Shown piece by piece: positions 44,221 through 53,662 of a stretch of 64,000 nt of DNA. Below the pieces are notes generated by a model. The model searched no databases. It was not told the DNA's origin and saw only the letters and a program-made list of their open reading frames with translations. The stretch covers positions 1-64,000 of the forward strand of contig JAIEOW010000026.1 in the NCBI GenBank assembly GCA_019750095.1. Direction: 5' to 3'. The DNA is from Phycisphaerales bacterium. GTDB taxonomy: Bacteria; Planctomycetota; Phycisphaerae; Phycisphaerales; UBA1924. A program made the position numbers and the translations under genes. How positions within the stretch are numbered: the first letter of the stretch is position 1; each line of letters starts with the position of its first letter.

Positions 44221-45756
44221 TCACCCAGCGAACACCGTCTCCCCGACCATCTTTTTCAACTCCCGCCGCATCACCTTCCCCGTCGGATTCCGCGGCAACG
44301 CCTCAAGCTGACGAATCTCATCCGGAATCTTGTACCCCGCCAGCTTCCCGCGGCAGTGCATGATGATCGACTTGGGATCAAACGTCGCACCCTCGCGCAA
44401 CTCGACAAACGCCACCGGCAACTCGCCGCGGATCGGGTCCTTCTTTCCCACCACGCCCGATTCCTTGACGCTTGGATGCGCGTTGAGCACTTCCTCGATC
44501 TCGCGCGGAAAGACGTTCTCGCCCCCGATGATCAGCATCTCTTTCAGTCGGCCCGTGATGAACAGATGCCCCTCGCCATCCAACCGGCCAATATCGCCGG
44601 TGCGGAAGAACCCCTCGTTGTCAAAGGCCTTCGCCGACTCTTCGGGCAGGTGGTAGTACCCGCGCATCACGTTCGGCCCGCGCATCCGCACCTCGCCGTC
44701 CTGATCCGGCCCGAGCACGCGCCCGCTCTCGATGTCCACGATCCGCTGCTCAAGTTCCGGCAGCGCGCGCCCGACCGAGCCGCGCCTTGCCTCGTGCGGC
44801 CGGCACCAGTTGGTCACCGGCGCCGTCTCCGTCAGCCCATACCCCTCGTTGATCGTCACGCCAAACCGCTCGCGATACGCCTCAAAGACCACCTGAGGCA
44901 ACGGCTCGCCACCGCTCACGATGTACCGCAGCGACGCAAAATCCTCACCCGTGACGTCCTTGGCGTGCAACAGCGCGTTGTACATCGATGGGATCGCCAC
45001 CATGATCGTCGGGCGATGCTCGCGCAACGACTGGATGATCTTGTGCGGCACAAACCGCGCCGTGTACACCACCGGTATCCGACACGTCAATGGCAACATG
45101 CTCAGCACCGTCAGCCCGAAGCTGTGAAACTGCGGCAACACCCCGAACATCTTGTCGCGGCGCGGGTCGAAATCGACCCAGTTGGTGATCTGCCGAATGT
45201 TCGCCGCGATGTTCGCATGCGTCAGCATCACGCCCTTTGGCTTTCCGCTGGTTCCCGACGTGTACAGCAGCACCGCCAGCCGACTCTCCTCGATCAGCCG
45301 CGGCCACCCGATATCCGGCAACCCGCGAAACGCGATGTCTTCCAGTCGAATCAGGTGCTTGACCGCCGTGGGCGCCCCCCCGCCGCCGCCACCCTTGGCA
45401 TACAGACACTCATCCGCGCTCGCCCCCAGAAAGTCCAGCATCGGCTGGACCGTCACCACCGTGTCACACCCGCAATCGCGGATGACATAGTTCATCTCCT
45501 CCGGCTTGAGCAGATAGTTGATTGGCACCACCGTCTTGCCGAGCATCCAACCCGCCAGGGCCGCGATCGGAAACGCCCCGCTGGTCGGCAGCAGCAACCC
45601 GACCGTCTCCGACTGGCACTTGGCCCCCACCGCTGCCGCCACGTGCAACGCCGCCACCAGCACCTCGGCCCCCTTGTACGTTCGGCGGTCATCGGTCACG
45701 ACCACACGACGGGGCTGGCGAATGAGCGACGCGATGATGGGCCAGTGGAGCGACAT
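44221..45756 (-). CDS. AMP-forming acyl-CoA synthetase / long-chain fatty acid-CoA ligase
   Basis: A 511-residue ANL-family adenylating enzyme that activates a carboxylic acid with ATP and CoA. The ATP-binding loop LLYTSGTSGKPKGVMLTHANI is followed by the A5 motif INEGYGLTETAP, the A7/A8 block GEVRMRGPNVMRGYY, FRTGDIGRLDGEGHLFITGR, and KEMLIIGGENVFPREIEEVL. The catalytic Lys near the C-terminus is present (PRNPTGKVMRRELK). A Gly-run insert (KGGGGGGAP) near 125 is unusual. Substrate length cannot be told. It stands alone and converges on the propeller gene. Confidence 0.93.
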   Translation of the reverse strand: MSLHWPIIASLIRQPRRVVVTDDRRTYKGAEVLVAALHVAAAVGAKCQSETVGLLLPTSGAFPIAALAGWMLGKTVVPINYLLKPEEMNYVIRDCGCDTVVTVQPMLDFLGASADECLYAKGGGGGGAPTAVKHLIRLEDIAFRGLPDIGWPRLIEESRLAVLLYTSGTSGKPKGVMLTHANIAANIRQITNWVDFDPRRDKMFGVLPQFHSFGLTVLSMLPLTCRIPVVYTARFVPHKIIQSLREHRPTIMVAIPSMYNALLHAKDVTGEDFASLRYIVSGGEPLPQVVFEAYRERFGVTINEGYGLTETAPVTNWCRPHEARRGSVGRALPELEQRIVDIESGRVLGPDQDGEVRMRGPNVMRGYYHLPEESAKAFDNEGFFRTGDIGRLDGEGHLFITGRLKEMLIIGGENVFPREIEEVLNAHPSVKESGVVGKKDPIRGELPVAFVELREGATFDPKSIIMHCRGKLAGYKIPDEIRQLEALPRNPTGKVMRRELKKMVGETVFAG

Positions 45757-45824
45757 GGTGATTCTGCGTTCTTACCCCACCCCCGGGCCGATACAGTAAC
45801 ACGCTCTTTGCCCGAGGACGCCCG

Positions 45825-46691
45825 ATGCGCACGCCGATCTCCGCTGTTTCATTGATCCCAGCAATCCGGACCATTCGATCCGCACACCCGCTCATGGCTG
45901 TGCTCTTGATCGCCATGCTTGCGGTCCTGCCCGCATGCAAGAAGAACGGCCCGAGCGGCGCACCCGAGGCCAACCGCCCAACCGCCGCGGAACTTCAGAA
46001 GATGTCCGCCGTCGATCTCTACAACGCCCGCTACTACCGCGAGGCCAAGGACAAGGCCGAGGCCGCTCTGCCCACGGCCAACGGTCGAGACCGCGAAGTC
46101 CTCCAACTCACCGCGGGTTTGAGCAGCCACGCCCTGAAGCAGCCCGCCCTCGCCCAGCACTATCTCGAAGGGCTCACCGGCTCCGCCGATCCGCAGATCG
46201 CCGGGCGAGCCGAGGCGACCCTTGGCCAGATCGCCCAACAGCGCGGCAACCACCAGTACGCCGCCGACCTGTTCAACCGAGCCAGCAAGAAACTCGACGG
46301 CGACGATTCCGCCCGCGCCGCCATGCGTGCAGGTGAATCGCTCTCGATCATGGGCAACCAGACCGCCGCGACGCAGCAATACCGCGCCGCCGCCGAGAAC
46401 GCCGACACCGCGCGCCTGAAGCAGCACGCCGACCGCCTTAGCAAGCAGGGTCCGTTCACGATCCAGGCTGGTGCCTATTCGACGCGGGCCAATGCGGACA
46501 AGCGGGCCGCCGAGCTTGCCGCGGTGACCCAGCGTGCCGGGCTCTCGCGCCCGCTGGTGATGCCCGACAGCATCAACGGCCGTCCGGGCTTCAGCGTCCG
46601 CATCGGCACCTTTGCAAGCCGCGGCGAAGCCAACACCGCCCGTGCCAAGCTCGGGTCCGGGCAGTACGTCGTGGTGGCGGCGAACGAGTGA
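45825..46691 (+). CDS. SPOR-domain lipoprotein with TPR-like repeats
   Basis: A 288-residue protein with a lipoprotein-type signal LLIAMLAVLPAC|KKNG. It has TPR-like helical repeats (about residues 55-180, e.g. QLTAGLSSHALKQPALAQHYL) and a C-terminal SPOR domain: GPFTIQAGAYSTRANADKRAAEL and FSVRIGTFASRGEANTARAKL. SPOR domains bind denuded glycan strands at the division septum. The lipobox is L-P-A-C, acceptable but not ideal. It probably shares a transcript with the DUF1428-like gene 25 bases downstream. Confidence 0.88.
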   Translation: MRTPISAVSLIPAIRTIRSAHPLMAVLLIAMLAVLPACKKNGPSGAPEANRPTAAELQKMSAVDLYNARYYREAKDKAEAALPTANGRDREVLQLTAGLSSHALKQPALAQHYLEGLTGSADPQIAGRAEATLGQIAQQRGNHQYAADLFNRASKKLDGDDSARAAMRAGESLSIMGNQTAATQQYRAAAENADTARLKQHADRLSKQGPFTIQAGAYSTRANADKRAAELAAVTQRAGLSRPLVMPDSINGRPGFSVRIGTFASRGEANTARAKLGSGQYVVVAANE

Positions 46692-46716
46692 CGACCGCAA
46701 TGCAAAAGAGGTCCAA

Positions 46717-47091
46717 ATGCCCTATGTCGATGGATTCGTCATTCCAGTGAAGAAGAGCAAGCTCGCCGCGTATAGAGCTCTTGCCCGCAAAGCCGGCAAG
46801 ATCTGGTGCGAACACGGCGCGCTCGACTATGTCGAGTGCGTCTTTGACGACCCGCCAAAGGGCATGCTCGCGTTCCCCAAGGCCTTCAAGATCAAGGCCG
46901 GCGAAACGGTCATGTTCTCCTGGGTCATGTACTCAAACAAGGCCCACCGGAACAAGGTCAACGCCAAGATCATGGCCGACCCTCGCATCACCGACATGTG
47001 CGACCCCAAGGACATGCCCTTTGACGTCAAACGGATGGCGTACAGCGGTTTCCAGGTGCTGGTCTCGGCAAAGCCCAAGCCCAAGAAGTAA
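46717..47091 (+). CDS. DUF1428 (YbaA-like) protein
   Basis: A 124-residue small protein of the DUF1428 family: MPYVDGFVIPVKK, then GALDYVECVFDD, FKIKAGETVMFSWVMYSNKAHRNKV, and MPFDVKRMAYSGFQVLV. The fold is a dimeric alpha-beta barrel like ABM proteins; no enzyme activity is established. Start at 46717 has GAGG five bases upstream. Its order after the SPOR lipoprotein gene may be accidental. Confidence 0.9.
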   Translation: MPYVDGFVIPVKKSKLAAYRALARKAGKIWCEHGALDYVECVFDDPPKGMLAFPKAFKIKAGETVMFSWVMYSNKAHRNKVNAKIMADPRITDMCDPKDMPFDVKRMAYSGFQVLVSAKPKPKK

Positions 47092-47226
47092 GCGCCCGTG
47101 CTCTCTGGAACAGAGCTGCACCTCCGAAATCATGCTTTGTTCGGAATTTTGCCGGTCTGCACGGAACCAAACGCACGCTTCCGCGTCTACCTCTTCATGG
47201 GCCCAGCTTGGCCTCGGAGGTGCTGC

Positions 47227-48252
47227 TTGTCTATCTGCCGACACTCGCTCGGTGCCTTGACCGCCGTCATGCTTGTGCTCTCGGGCCAGCCGGCCATCGC
47301 CGGTCCGGAGAGTACCTCTCCGTCGCCCGAAGCATCCCCCGCACCGGAGTGGATGAAGAACCTCGTTCCCGCCCCGGATTCTCCACAGGCAAAGGCCCAC
47401 GCCGCGGCCAATCGCACGCGCGTGCAGGTCGAGAAAGACCTGAAGAAAATCCGGGCCAAGTACTTCCGCTCCACACGCAACACCGAGACCCGCCAGCTTG
47501 GCATTCTGGAAATCCGCAAGCACACCGACCCGGCCGTCTTCCCCCTGCTCCTCTCGACCTTTGAGGGCGAGGGAATCGACGCCGAGGATGCCGTCTTTGA
47601 CCATCTCCGCGATCTGAAGATCGACGAGGCCGACGCCACGCTCGCCTGGGCCGCCATCTACGGCCAGTCACCCGACTACCGACAACGCGCCACAAAGCGT
47701 CTGCTCGTTCGCACGGCTGAACTCGGCGAATCTTCGTATCGCGTGAAGTCCGCCGTCGCGCTTGGCCTCCGCGAACAGGCCAACCAGCCGCTCACCGCCG
47801 CGGCCCAGCTCGCCAGCACGCTCGGGCTCTACGAAGCGATCCCGATGCTCATTCAGGCCCAAGTCGGCGTCGGAAACGGATCGGGCAACGGCAACACCGC
47901 CGACGGCAACGGCGCCCTCGCATACATCCTGGTCGGTCGCCAAGAGGCCTTTGTCGCCAATGTCACGCCGATCGTCGGCGACTCGGCCGTCGCATTCGAC
48001 CCACAGCTCGCGGTCGTCACCGAGGGCGTAGTTATGCGCGTGATCGACGCCGTGGTGATCACTTACCGCGTCGAGGTGCACGCCGCCCTCGTCGCGCTCA
48101 GCACCAGGGGCTTCGGCGGCCAGTCGACCGCACGCCTCGGCTACGACCAGCGCGCCTGGCGCACCTGGTACGCGAATGAGTTCGTGCCCTATCGCCGAAA
48201 GCTCGACGACGACGCGAAGGCCGCGGCCGTCAAAGACGCGCCCCGCCCGTGA
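47227..48252 (+). CDS. Exported protein of unknown function with HEAT-like helices
   Basis: A 341-residue protein with signal peptide MSICRHSLGALTAVMLVLS ending GQPAIA|GPES. The mature part has EWMKNLVPAPDSPQAKAHA, helical repeats with TETRQLGILEIRKHTDPAVFPLLL and SYRVKSAVALGLREQA that look HEAT-like, and a C-terminal DQRAWRTWYANEF block. I choose the TTG at 47227 because GGAGG lies six bases upstream; an ATG at 47197 and a GTG at 47098 are alternatives. The DQRAWRxW motif recurs in planctomycete HEAT proteins, by my recollection. Function unknown. Confidence 0.7.
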   Translation: MSICRHSLGALTAVMLVLSGQPAIAGPESTSPSPEASPAPEWMKNLVPAPDSPQAKAHAAANRTRVQVEKDLKKIRAKYFRSTRNTETRQLGILEIRKHTDPAVFPLLLSTFEGEGIDAEDAVFDHLRDLKIDEADATLAWAAIYGQSPDYRQRATKRLLVRTAELGESSYRVKSAVALGLREQANQPLTAAAQLASTLGLYEAIPMLIQAQVGVGNGSGNGNTADGNGALAYILVGRQEAFVANVTPIVGDSAVAFDPQLAVVTEGVVMRVIDAVVITYRVEVHAALVALSTRGFGGQSTARLGYDQRAWRTWYANEFVPYRRKLDDDAKAAAVKDAPRP

Positions 48253-48270
48253 TCGCTCCGGGCGATCACG
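48248..48270. terminator. Hairpin containing both convergent stop codons
   Basis: CGTGATCGC-TCCGG-GCGATCACG, a perfect 9-bp stem. The plus-strand stop TGA (48250-48252) lies in one arm and the acpS stop (48266-48268) in the other. It is a plausible two-way terminator although no T run follows. Confidence 0.5.
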
Positions 48271-48667
48271 CCCCAAGTCCTTCGGCAATCACCGATGCGA
48301 TCGCCAGACTTTCGGTGTGGGTCAGTGAAACGTGCCAACGCGTGATGCCCTGCGCTCTCGACAACTCCGCCGCACGGCCGGTAACGATCAGTTCCGGCGC
48401 ACCTGTGGGCTGCGAAGCAATGGCAAAGTCCAGCCACGTCACCCCGCCGCCCAACCCTGTGCCGAGGGCTTTCATGCCCGCTTCCTTCGCCGCGAATCGC
48501 GCAGCAATGTGCTCGGCGTATCGCCTTCCCGGACGATCACCGACCATGCCGTGCGTGCGCTCTTCCGCGGTGAAGCAGCGATCGAGAAACCGATCCTGAT
48601 GGTCGGCGATCATGGTCGCGATCCGATCAATATCCACCGCATCTATGCCGTGTCCGACGATCCGCAT
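48266..48667 (-). CDS. acpS: Holo-[acyl-carrier-protein] synthase AcpS
   Basis: Transfers 4'-phosphopantetheine from CoA to acyl carrier protein. The 133-residue protein shows the two AcpS signatures: GIDAVDIDRI (Mg-binding Asp) and RFAAKEAGMKALGTG (Glu and Lys), with HVSLTHTESLAIASVIAE at the end. Length matches the usual 120-140. Start at 48667 gives MRIVGHGID. Divergent from the small zinc-ribbon gene by 16 bases only, so their promoters must overlap coding sequence. Confidence 0.95.
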   Translation of the reverse strand: MRIVGHGIDAVDIDRIATMIADHQDRFLDRCFTAEERTHGMVGDRPGRRYAEHIAARFAAKEAGMKALGTGLGGGVTWLDFAIASQPTGAPELIVTGRAAELSRAQGITRWHVSLTHTESLAIASVIAEGLGA

Positions 48668-48683
48668 CGCCGATGATAGAACC

Positions 48684-49199
48684 ATGCCCGCGCTCCTCCG
48701 CACACCCGGGCGCATCCGCCGGATGCGCTTGGTCGCCGCCGTCGTTGCTTTGCTCACCATTGCCGGCGTCTTCGTCTCGACCGAGCGCGAGTTCGGCTAT
48801 GCCGGCGCGCCCAGCGTCACGTACAGATCCACGCCCGTCGGGTGGTACTTCGCGCTCGGTGATGGATGCCTGAAGATCGGCATCATCGATCCGATGATGC
48901 GGAACAGGACTGGCTCACCGGGCCTCTTCGCCGATCGCTCCTGGCGGCATGACTGGCTCACTGCGTGGAGACCATTCCACGTCGACACCTCGTGCGGCGT
49001 GGGATTTGGCGGGGCGAAGTATCTGGCGATCCCGATCTGGCCCGCGCTCCTTGTCTCGATCGCGATGGCTGCATGGGCGCATGGGTCGCTCTCGGCACTC
49101 AGCATCCTCCGTTCTCGATCATGCCGAGTTTGCGGCTATGACCTTTCGGGGTGCAAAGATGCCAGCACGCCTTGCCCGGAATGCGGGCACGCACGGTGA
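48684..49199 (+). CDS. Membrane protein with C-terminal planctomycete zinc ribbon
   Basis: A 171-residue protein with two membrane segments (MRLVAAVVALLTIAGVFV and IPIWPALLVSIAMAAWAHGSL) and a C-terminal zinc ribbon SCRVCGYDLSGCKDAS then TPCPECGHAR. This is the intact form of the motif seen split in the gene at 21000-22280. Such small proteins are common in Planctomycetota and have no known function. Start at 48684. It ends four bases before fmdB's stop. Confidence 0.85.
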   Translation: MPALLRTPGRIRRMRLVAAVVALLTIAGVFVSTEREFGYAGAPSVTYRSTPVGWYFALGDGCLKIGIIDPMMRNRTGSPGLFADRSWRHDWLTAWRPFHVDTSCGVGFGGAKYLAIPIWPALLVSIAMAAWAHGSLSALSILRSRSCRVCGYDLSGCKDASTPCPECGHAR

Positions 49200-49203
49200 T
49201 CGA

Positions 49204-49578
49204 TCAAGAGCTCTTCTTGCTCTTCTTTTTCGCGCTGCTCTTTGAGGCAACTTCGGATGCCGCCTTGGTCGGGGCAGTGGGCTTTGCGGGCTCGGGCTTG
49301 GATGCGGTCTCGGCTTTGGCGGGCGCTGCCGACGCGGAGTCACTCGCCGCCGGTGCCGCCGGTTTGTCGGCCTCGGCGGCTTTCTTGTAAGACTCTGACC
49401 GATAGTCGGTCTGATAGAACCCCGACCCCTTGAAGATGATCGCAGCGCCAGTGCCGATCAGCCGCTCGAGCTTGGACTTGCCACAGCTCGGGCACTTGCG
49501 CAGGGCGGCGTCCTTCATCGATTGAAACTGCTCGAACGTGTGCGAGCAGGCGGTGCATTTGTACTCGTAGGTGGGCAT
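49204..49578 (-). CDS. FmdB-family zinc-ribbon protein
   Basis: A 124-residue protein of which the first ~60 form the FmdB zinc ribbon: MPTYEYKCTACSHTFEQFQSM and RKCPSCGKSKLERLIG, followed by IIFKGSGFYQTDYRSESYKK. The last half is a Lys/Ala/Pro/Ser-rich tail ending in KKKSKKSS. Family members are regulators of unknown mechanism. It is the last gene of the dnaJ-grpE group, with 55 bases between it and grpE. Confidence 0.92.
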   Translation of the reverse strand: MPTYEYKCTACSHTFEQFQSMKDAALRKCPSCGKSKLERLIGTGAAIIFKGSGFYQTDYRSESYKKAAEADKPAAPAASDSASAAPAKAETASKPEPAKPTAPTKAASEVASKSSAKKKSKKSS

Positions 49579-49633
49579 GGCGGAAGTGACGGAGCGGGGG
49601 AGCGACGGAGTGACGAAGTGGTGTGAACGTGGG

Positions 49634-50191
49634 TCAAGGAGCGACGGCGACCTTTGCACTGCGGATCACGCGATCGCCAAGGGCATAGCCGGGCTGGAAG
49701 CACGCGCTCACGTTGCCGCTCTCCACGCCGTCGGCGGGCTGCTGCATGATCGCGCTGTGGCGGTTCGGATCGAACGGATCGTTGGGCTGCGGGCTGATGA
49801 GTGCGACGCCGTGAGACTCAAGTGCACGCACAAGTTCCTGGCGAATAACGCGCACGCCGTCCATGATCCGACGGGACGCCTCGTCGGGCGTGGCTTGTGT
49901 CAGCGCGAGATCGAAGTGATCCAGCACCGGCAGCACCGAGTGCAGCACGCTGGTCACGCCCTGCCGCTTGGCCTCGACCTCGTTCTGCAGCGCACGGCGC
50001 TGGAAGTTCTGAAAGTCCGCGAGGCAGCGGAGGGCCTGGTTCCGGGCCTCGTCGCGTTCGGCTTCCATCGCCTCGATCCGCTGCTGGACATCCTCCATGT
50101 CTCCCTCCAGTTCACCGCCGTCGCGCGAGTCGGGGTCGACCGGGTTGGAGGCGTCGTCAGAATCGGGCTTGTTTCGCGGTTTGCCAAACAT
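49634..50191 (-). CDS. grpE: GrpE nucleotide exchange factor
   Basis: Releases ADP from DnaK and so drives its cycle. The 185-residue protein has a long coiled coil (EDVQQRIEAMEAERDEARNQAL) then the GrpE core: ADFQNFQRRALQNEVEAKRQG, LPVLDHFDLAL, and the C-terminal beta domain with GVALISPQPNDPFDPNRHSA, YALGDRVIRSAKVAVAP. Start at 50191 (MFGKPRNKP); GGTGG lies nearby. It follows dnaJ by 69 bases. dnaK, its partner, is not in this window. Confidence 0.95.
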   Translation of the reverse strand: MFGKPRNKPDSDDASNPVDPDSRDGGELEGDMEDVQQRIEAMEAERDEARNQALRCLADFQNFQRRALQNEVEAKRQGVTSVLHSVLPVLDHFDLALTQATPDEASRRIMDGVRVIRQELVRALESHGVALISPQPNDPFDPNRHSAIMQQPADGVESGNVSACFQPGYALGDRVIRSAKVAVAP

Positions 50192-50260
50192 GGCTTTTCC
50201 ACCGTTCAAAGTACGTGAACCAGTCGATCATCGATCCCGGACCGTGTGCGTGCGCGGGGC

Positions 50261-51448
50261 TCAGGAGCCGTGCTTCCCGCGAAGCGTCTCCTTGACCTGC
50301 TCGAAAAATCCCTTCTTCGGCGCGGTGACCGCCGTGTTGTCGGTCGCCGCCAGATCGCGCAGCAGCTTTTCCTGCTCGTGCGAGAGCTTCTTGGGCACTT
50401 CGATCATCGCGACGACCACCAGATCGCCGCGCCGGCCGGATCGCAGATCAGGAAGCCCCGCACCATCGATGCGGAAGTGCGCCCCATGCTGGGTGCCGCG
50501 CGGAATCTGGACCGTCTGCTTGGCATCGAGCCCATCGATCTGCAGTTCGACTCCGAGCGCGGCCTGAACAAACGCGACGGGTTGCAGCAGCACCAGATGG
50601 TCGCCATCGCGCTTCAGTCGCGGATGATCCTGCACACGTACGACCACGTGCAGATCGCCGCGCATGCCCTCGCCCGCCGAAGACATCTCCGGCGGCGGCG
50701 GCTCGCCCTCGCCCCGGACGCGCACGGCCTGGCCATCCTGAATCCCCGCGGGAATCCGAACAGCAATGCGGCGTTTCTTGGGCTGCCGCCCCTTGCCACG
50801 GCAGGACTCGCAGAACTCCTTGACCACTTTCCCGCGCCCGGCGCATGCGGGACAGGCGGTCACCATGCGGAACATGCCACCGAGGCCGGATTGCTGGACC
50901 TTGCAGTGACCGTCGCAGGTGGCGCACTTGACGGGTTTGGTGCCGGCCTTGGCCCCTGACCCGCCACAGGTGTCGCAGACATCGAGCCGAGTGAACTCGA
51001 CTTCTTCCTCGGCACCGGAGAGGACCTCTTCGAGCGTGATCTCGACTTCGGTCTCCAGGTCATACCCGCGCGCCGGCCCGCGGCGCTGCCCCCCCCCCAT
51101 GCCGCCCATACCGCCGGCAAAGCCGCCGCCCGCGAAGATGTCGTTGAACATCGAGAAGATGTCCTGAACATCCATTCGCGAGAAGTCGTGCGTGGCGGGC
51201 CCGCCGCCGACGCCGCGCTTCAACCCGTCATGCCCATACTGGTCATAGATCTTGCGCTTCTGATCGTCGGAAAGCACTTCGTACGCTTCTGCAGCGTCCT
51301 TGAAGTTCTTCTCGGCTTCGGCGTCGCCGGGGTTGCGATCGGGATGAAACTTCATCGCGGCCCGTCTATAGGCGCGCTTGATCTCCTCGCCGTCGGCGGT
51401 GCGTTCGACGGAGAGGACCTCGTAGTAGTCGCGTTGGGCTGCGGGCAT
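50261..51448 (-). CDS. dnaJ: Chaperone DnaJ
   Basis: Hsp40 co-chaperone that stimulates DnaK ATPase and delivers substrates. The 395-residue type I protein has the J domain with HPD in [13 protein letters not shown] (residues 35-37), a Gly-rich linker ([14 protein letters not shown]), and four zinc motifs [32 protein letters not shown]. In the second the usual Gly is His-Cys (CDGHCK), a small departure from C-x-x-C-x-G-x-G. Start at 51448. It is preceded by the GxxExxY cassette. Confidence 0.95.
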   Translation of the reverse strand: MPAAQRDYYEVLSVERTADGEEIKRAYRRAAMKFHPDRNPGDAEAEKNFKDAAEAYEVLSDDQKRKIYDQYGHDGLKRGVGGGPATHDFSRMDVQDIFSMFNDIFAGGGFAGGMGGMGGGQRRGPARGYDLETEVEITLEEVLSGAEEEVEFTRLDVCDTCGGSGAKAGTKPVKCATCDGHCKVQQSGLGGMFRMVTACPACAGRGKVVKEFCESCRGKGRQPKKRRIAVRIPAGIQDGQAVRVRGEGEPPPPEMSSAGEGMRGDLHVVVRVQDHPRLKRDGDHLVLLQPVAFVQAALGVELQIDGLDAKQTVQIPRGTQHGAHFRIDGAGLPDLRSGRRGDLVVVAMIEVPKKLSHEQEKLLRDLAATDNTAVTAPKKGFFEQVKETLRGKHGS

Positions 51449-51473
51449 GGGTATCGGGTCCGACGATGAGACT

Positions 51474-51954
51474 TTGCCGCTAAGGCGCAAAGACGCAAAG
51501 AGAGTCAGAAATTCAGGACGATTCGCTTGAGTCCTTCACGCAGGATCGGCACATTGAAGTTGATGAGTAGGCCAAGTCGAACTCCGCTGAGACGCAGATA
51601 CGAGAGCACCTGTGCTTCGTGGACGGGTAGCAGTCGATCGATGGCTTTGACTTCGACGATAAGACAGTCTTCTACCACGACGTCGACCCTGTAGCCCTGA
51701 TCGAGTACGAGCCCCTTGTAGTTCAGCGGAAGGTGCACTTGCGAAAGGGCTGCAACTCCTCGGAGCTTGAGCTCATGCAGAAGACTGGCTTCATACACAG
51801 ACTCAAGAAGTCCCGGTCCCAACTCACGATGCACCTCGATTGAAGCACCAATCACGAGATTGCTGAGTCGATCAATATCCTCTCGAGTTGCCGGTTTGGG
51901 CTGCCACATTCGCATCCTCATTCTCTTCTTCGCGGCTTAGCGCCTTTGCGGCAA
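51474..51954. mobile_element. GxxExxY gene cassette bounded by imperfect 15-bp inverted repeats
   Basis: Sequence TTGCCGCTAAGGCGC at 51474-51488 and its near-complement GCGCCTTTGCGGCAA at 51940-51954 (one mismatch) enclose one gene, in a 481-bp unit between dnaJ and groEL1. GxxExxY genes often sit between such short repeats. No transposase is present. Confidence 0.45.
51505..51921 (-). CDS. GxxExxY protein
   Basis: A 138-residue protein of the GxxExxY family: [37 protein letters not shown] carries the eponymous G-x-x-E-x-x-Y, then LYYK-like [29 protein letters not shown] and [15 protein letters not shown]. The D-x-x-V-x(5)-(V/I)-E-V-K pattern resembles PD-(D/E)XK nuclease folds, but the function is unknown. 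The gene occurs in scattered copies in many bacteria and is thought to be mobile. Here it splits dnaJ from groEL1. Confidence 0.9.
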   Translation of the reverse strand: MRMRMWQPKPATREDIDRLSNLVIGASIEVHRELGPGLLESVYEASLLHELKLRGVAALSQVHLPLNYKGLVLDQGYRVDVVVEDCLIVEVKAIDRLLPVHEAQVLSYLRLSGVRLGLLINFNVPILREGLKRIVLNF

Positions 51955-51962
51955 CATATGTA

Positions 51963-51996
51963 CCCCGTGAGCGTGATGTGTCCCACGCTCACGGGG
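51963..51996. terminator. Stable hairpin after groEL1
   Basis: CCCCGTGAGCGT at 51963-51974 and ACGCTCACGGGG at 51985-51996 form a perfect 12-bp stem, just downstream of the groEL1 stop on the minus strand. No T run follows, so termination is likely but not certain. Confidence 0.5.
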
Positions 51997-52008
51997 AGCC
52001 TGGTCGCC

Positions 52009-53622
52009 TTAGTTCACGCTGCCCACCACCGCCTCAGCGTCATCCTTCAACTCGGAGACGAGGCAGTTGGTCGTCAGCATGAGCCCCGCCACGCTCGCCG
52101 CATTCACGAGCGCCGTCTTGGCCACGAGCGCCGGATCGATGATGCCCGCCTTGACGAGGTCCAGATACTCACCCGTCGCGGCGTTGTAGCCGAAGCCGCC
52201 CGAGCCGTCCTTGACCTTCTCGACGACGAGGTCGCCATCGACGCCCGCGTTGTCGGCGATCTGATACACACAGCTCTCGACGGCCTTGGCAACGATGTCA
52301 AAGCCGAGCTGCTCATCGCCCTTGGCCTTCTTGCGGGCGTCCATGATCGCCTTCTGCGTGCGGAGCAGGGCGACGCCGCCGCCGGGGACGTAGCCCTCTT
52401 TGGCCGCGGCTCGGGTTGCGTGCAGGGCATCGTCGACGCGGTCCTTCTTCTCCTTCATCGCGGTCTCGGTCGGGGCGCCGACGTTGATGATCGCCACGCC
52501 GCCGGTGAGCTTGGCCAGACGCTCCATGAGCTTCTCGCGGTCATAGTCGCTGGTGCTCTTGTCGTGCTGGCTCTTGATCTGGCCGGCGCGAGTTTCGATG
52601 TCCTTCTTCTTGCCCGCGCCCTGGATGATGGTGCAGTTGTCCTTGTCCACGACGATCTTCTTGGCCGTGCCGAGCTCGTTCAGCTCAATCGAGTCGAGCG
52701 ATCGCCCGAGGTCCTCGGCGAAGAACACGCCATTGGTCAGCACTGCGATGTCGCCCAGCATCGCCTTGCGACGATCGCCAAAGCCCGGGGCCTTGACGGC
52801 GCAGATCTTGATCGTGCCACGCAGCCGGTTCACCACAAGCGCAGCGAGGGCTTCATTCTCAACCTCTTCAGCGATGATCAGAAGCGGCTGGCTGCTCATC
52901 GCGACCTTGTTGAGCAAGGGCAGAAGGTCTGTCAGGTTCGCGACCTTCTTCTCAAAGATCAGCACCCGCGCGTCTTCCAGCACGCACTCGCCCGTCTTCG
53001 GATCGGTCATGAAATACGGCGAGATGTAGCCCTTGTCAAACTGCATTCCCTCGACATAGCGCAGGTCCATCTCTGCGCTTCTGCCCTCTTCCACCTCGAC
53101 CACGCCCTCAGGGCCGACCTTGTTGATCGCCTCGGCGATGATCTTGCCGATCTCGGCGTCGTGATTCGCGGACACGGTCGCGATCTTCTTGTAATCCTCG
53201 ATGCCCTTGCACTTGGTCGCCATCGCGTCGATCGCGTCGGCCGCGGCCTCAGCGGCCATGTTGATCCCGCGCTGGATCTGCACCGGATTGGCCCCGCTGG
53301 TCACGTGGCGCAGGCCCTGGTTGAAGATCGCCTCGGCGAGCACGGTCGCGGCGGTGGTGCCGTCGCCGGCCTTGTCGGCCGTCTTCTTGGCGACCTCGTT
53401 GACCATCTTGGCGCCCATCGACTCGAACGCCCCGGGGAGCGTGATCTCCTTCGAGACGCTCACGCCGTCTTTGGTGATCGTGGGGTTGCCGTAGGACTTC
53501 TGGATGATGACGTTGCGGCCCGTAGGGCCCATCGTGACCTTGACGGCCTTGGCCAGCCGCTCCACGCCCTTCTTCATCTCGATCAGCGCCTTGTCGTCGA
53601 ACATGATCTGCTTGGTCGCCAT
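52009..53622 (-). CDS. groL: Chaperonin GroEL, copy 1 (no Gly-Met tail)
   Basis: A 537-residue 60-kDa chaperonin subunit. ATP-site motifs [23 protein letters not shown] and [14 protein letters not shown] are intact, and the apical domain has the substrate-binding helix [21 protein letters not shown]. Unlike classical GroEL it ends EAVVGSVN without a G-G-M repeat. It is preceded by AAGGAAG seven bases before the ATG. On its operon it follows the three sulfotransferase genes, 40 bases after the last. groES is about 3.3 kb upstream. Confidence 0.97.
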   Translation of the reverse strand: MATKQIMFDDKALIEMKKGVERLAKAVKVTMGPTGRNVIIQKSYGNPTITKDGVSVSKEITLPGAFESMGAKMVNEVAKKTADKAGDGTTAATVLAEAIFNQGLRHVTSGANPVQIQRGINMAAEAAADAIDAMATKCKGIEDYKKIATVSANHDAEIGKIIAEAINKVGPEGVVEVEEGRSAEMDLRYVEGMQFDKGYISPYFMTDPKTGECVLEDARVLIFEKKVANLTDLLPLLNKVAMSSQPLLIIAEEVENEALAALVVNRLRGTIKICAVKAPGFGDRRKAMLGDIAVLTNGVFFAEDLGRSLDSIELNELGTAKKIVVDKDNCTIIQGAGKKKDIETRAGQIKSQHDKSTSDYDREKLMERLAKLTGGVAIINVGAPTETAMKEKKDRVDDALHATRAAAKEGYVPGGGVALLRTQKAIMDARKKAKGDEQLGFDIVAKAVESCVYQIADNAGVDGDLVVEKVKDGSGGFGYNAATGEYLDLVKAGIIDPALVAKTALVNAASVAGLMLTTNCLVSELKDDAEAVVGSVN

Positions 53623-53662
53623 GTGTACTTCCTTTTCAGGTGTGTGTTTAGAGTGAAATGCG

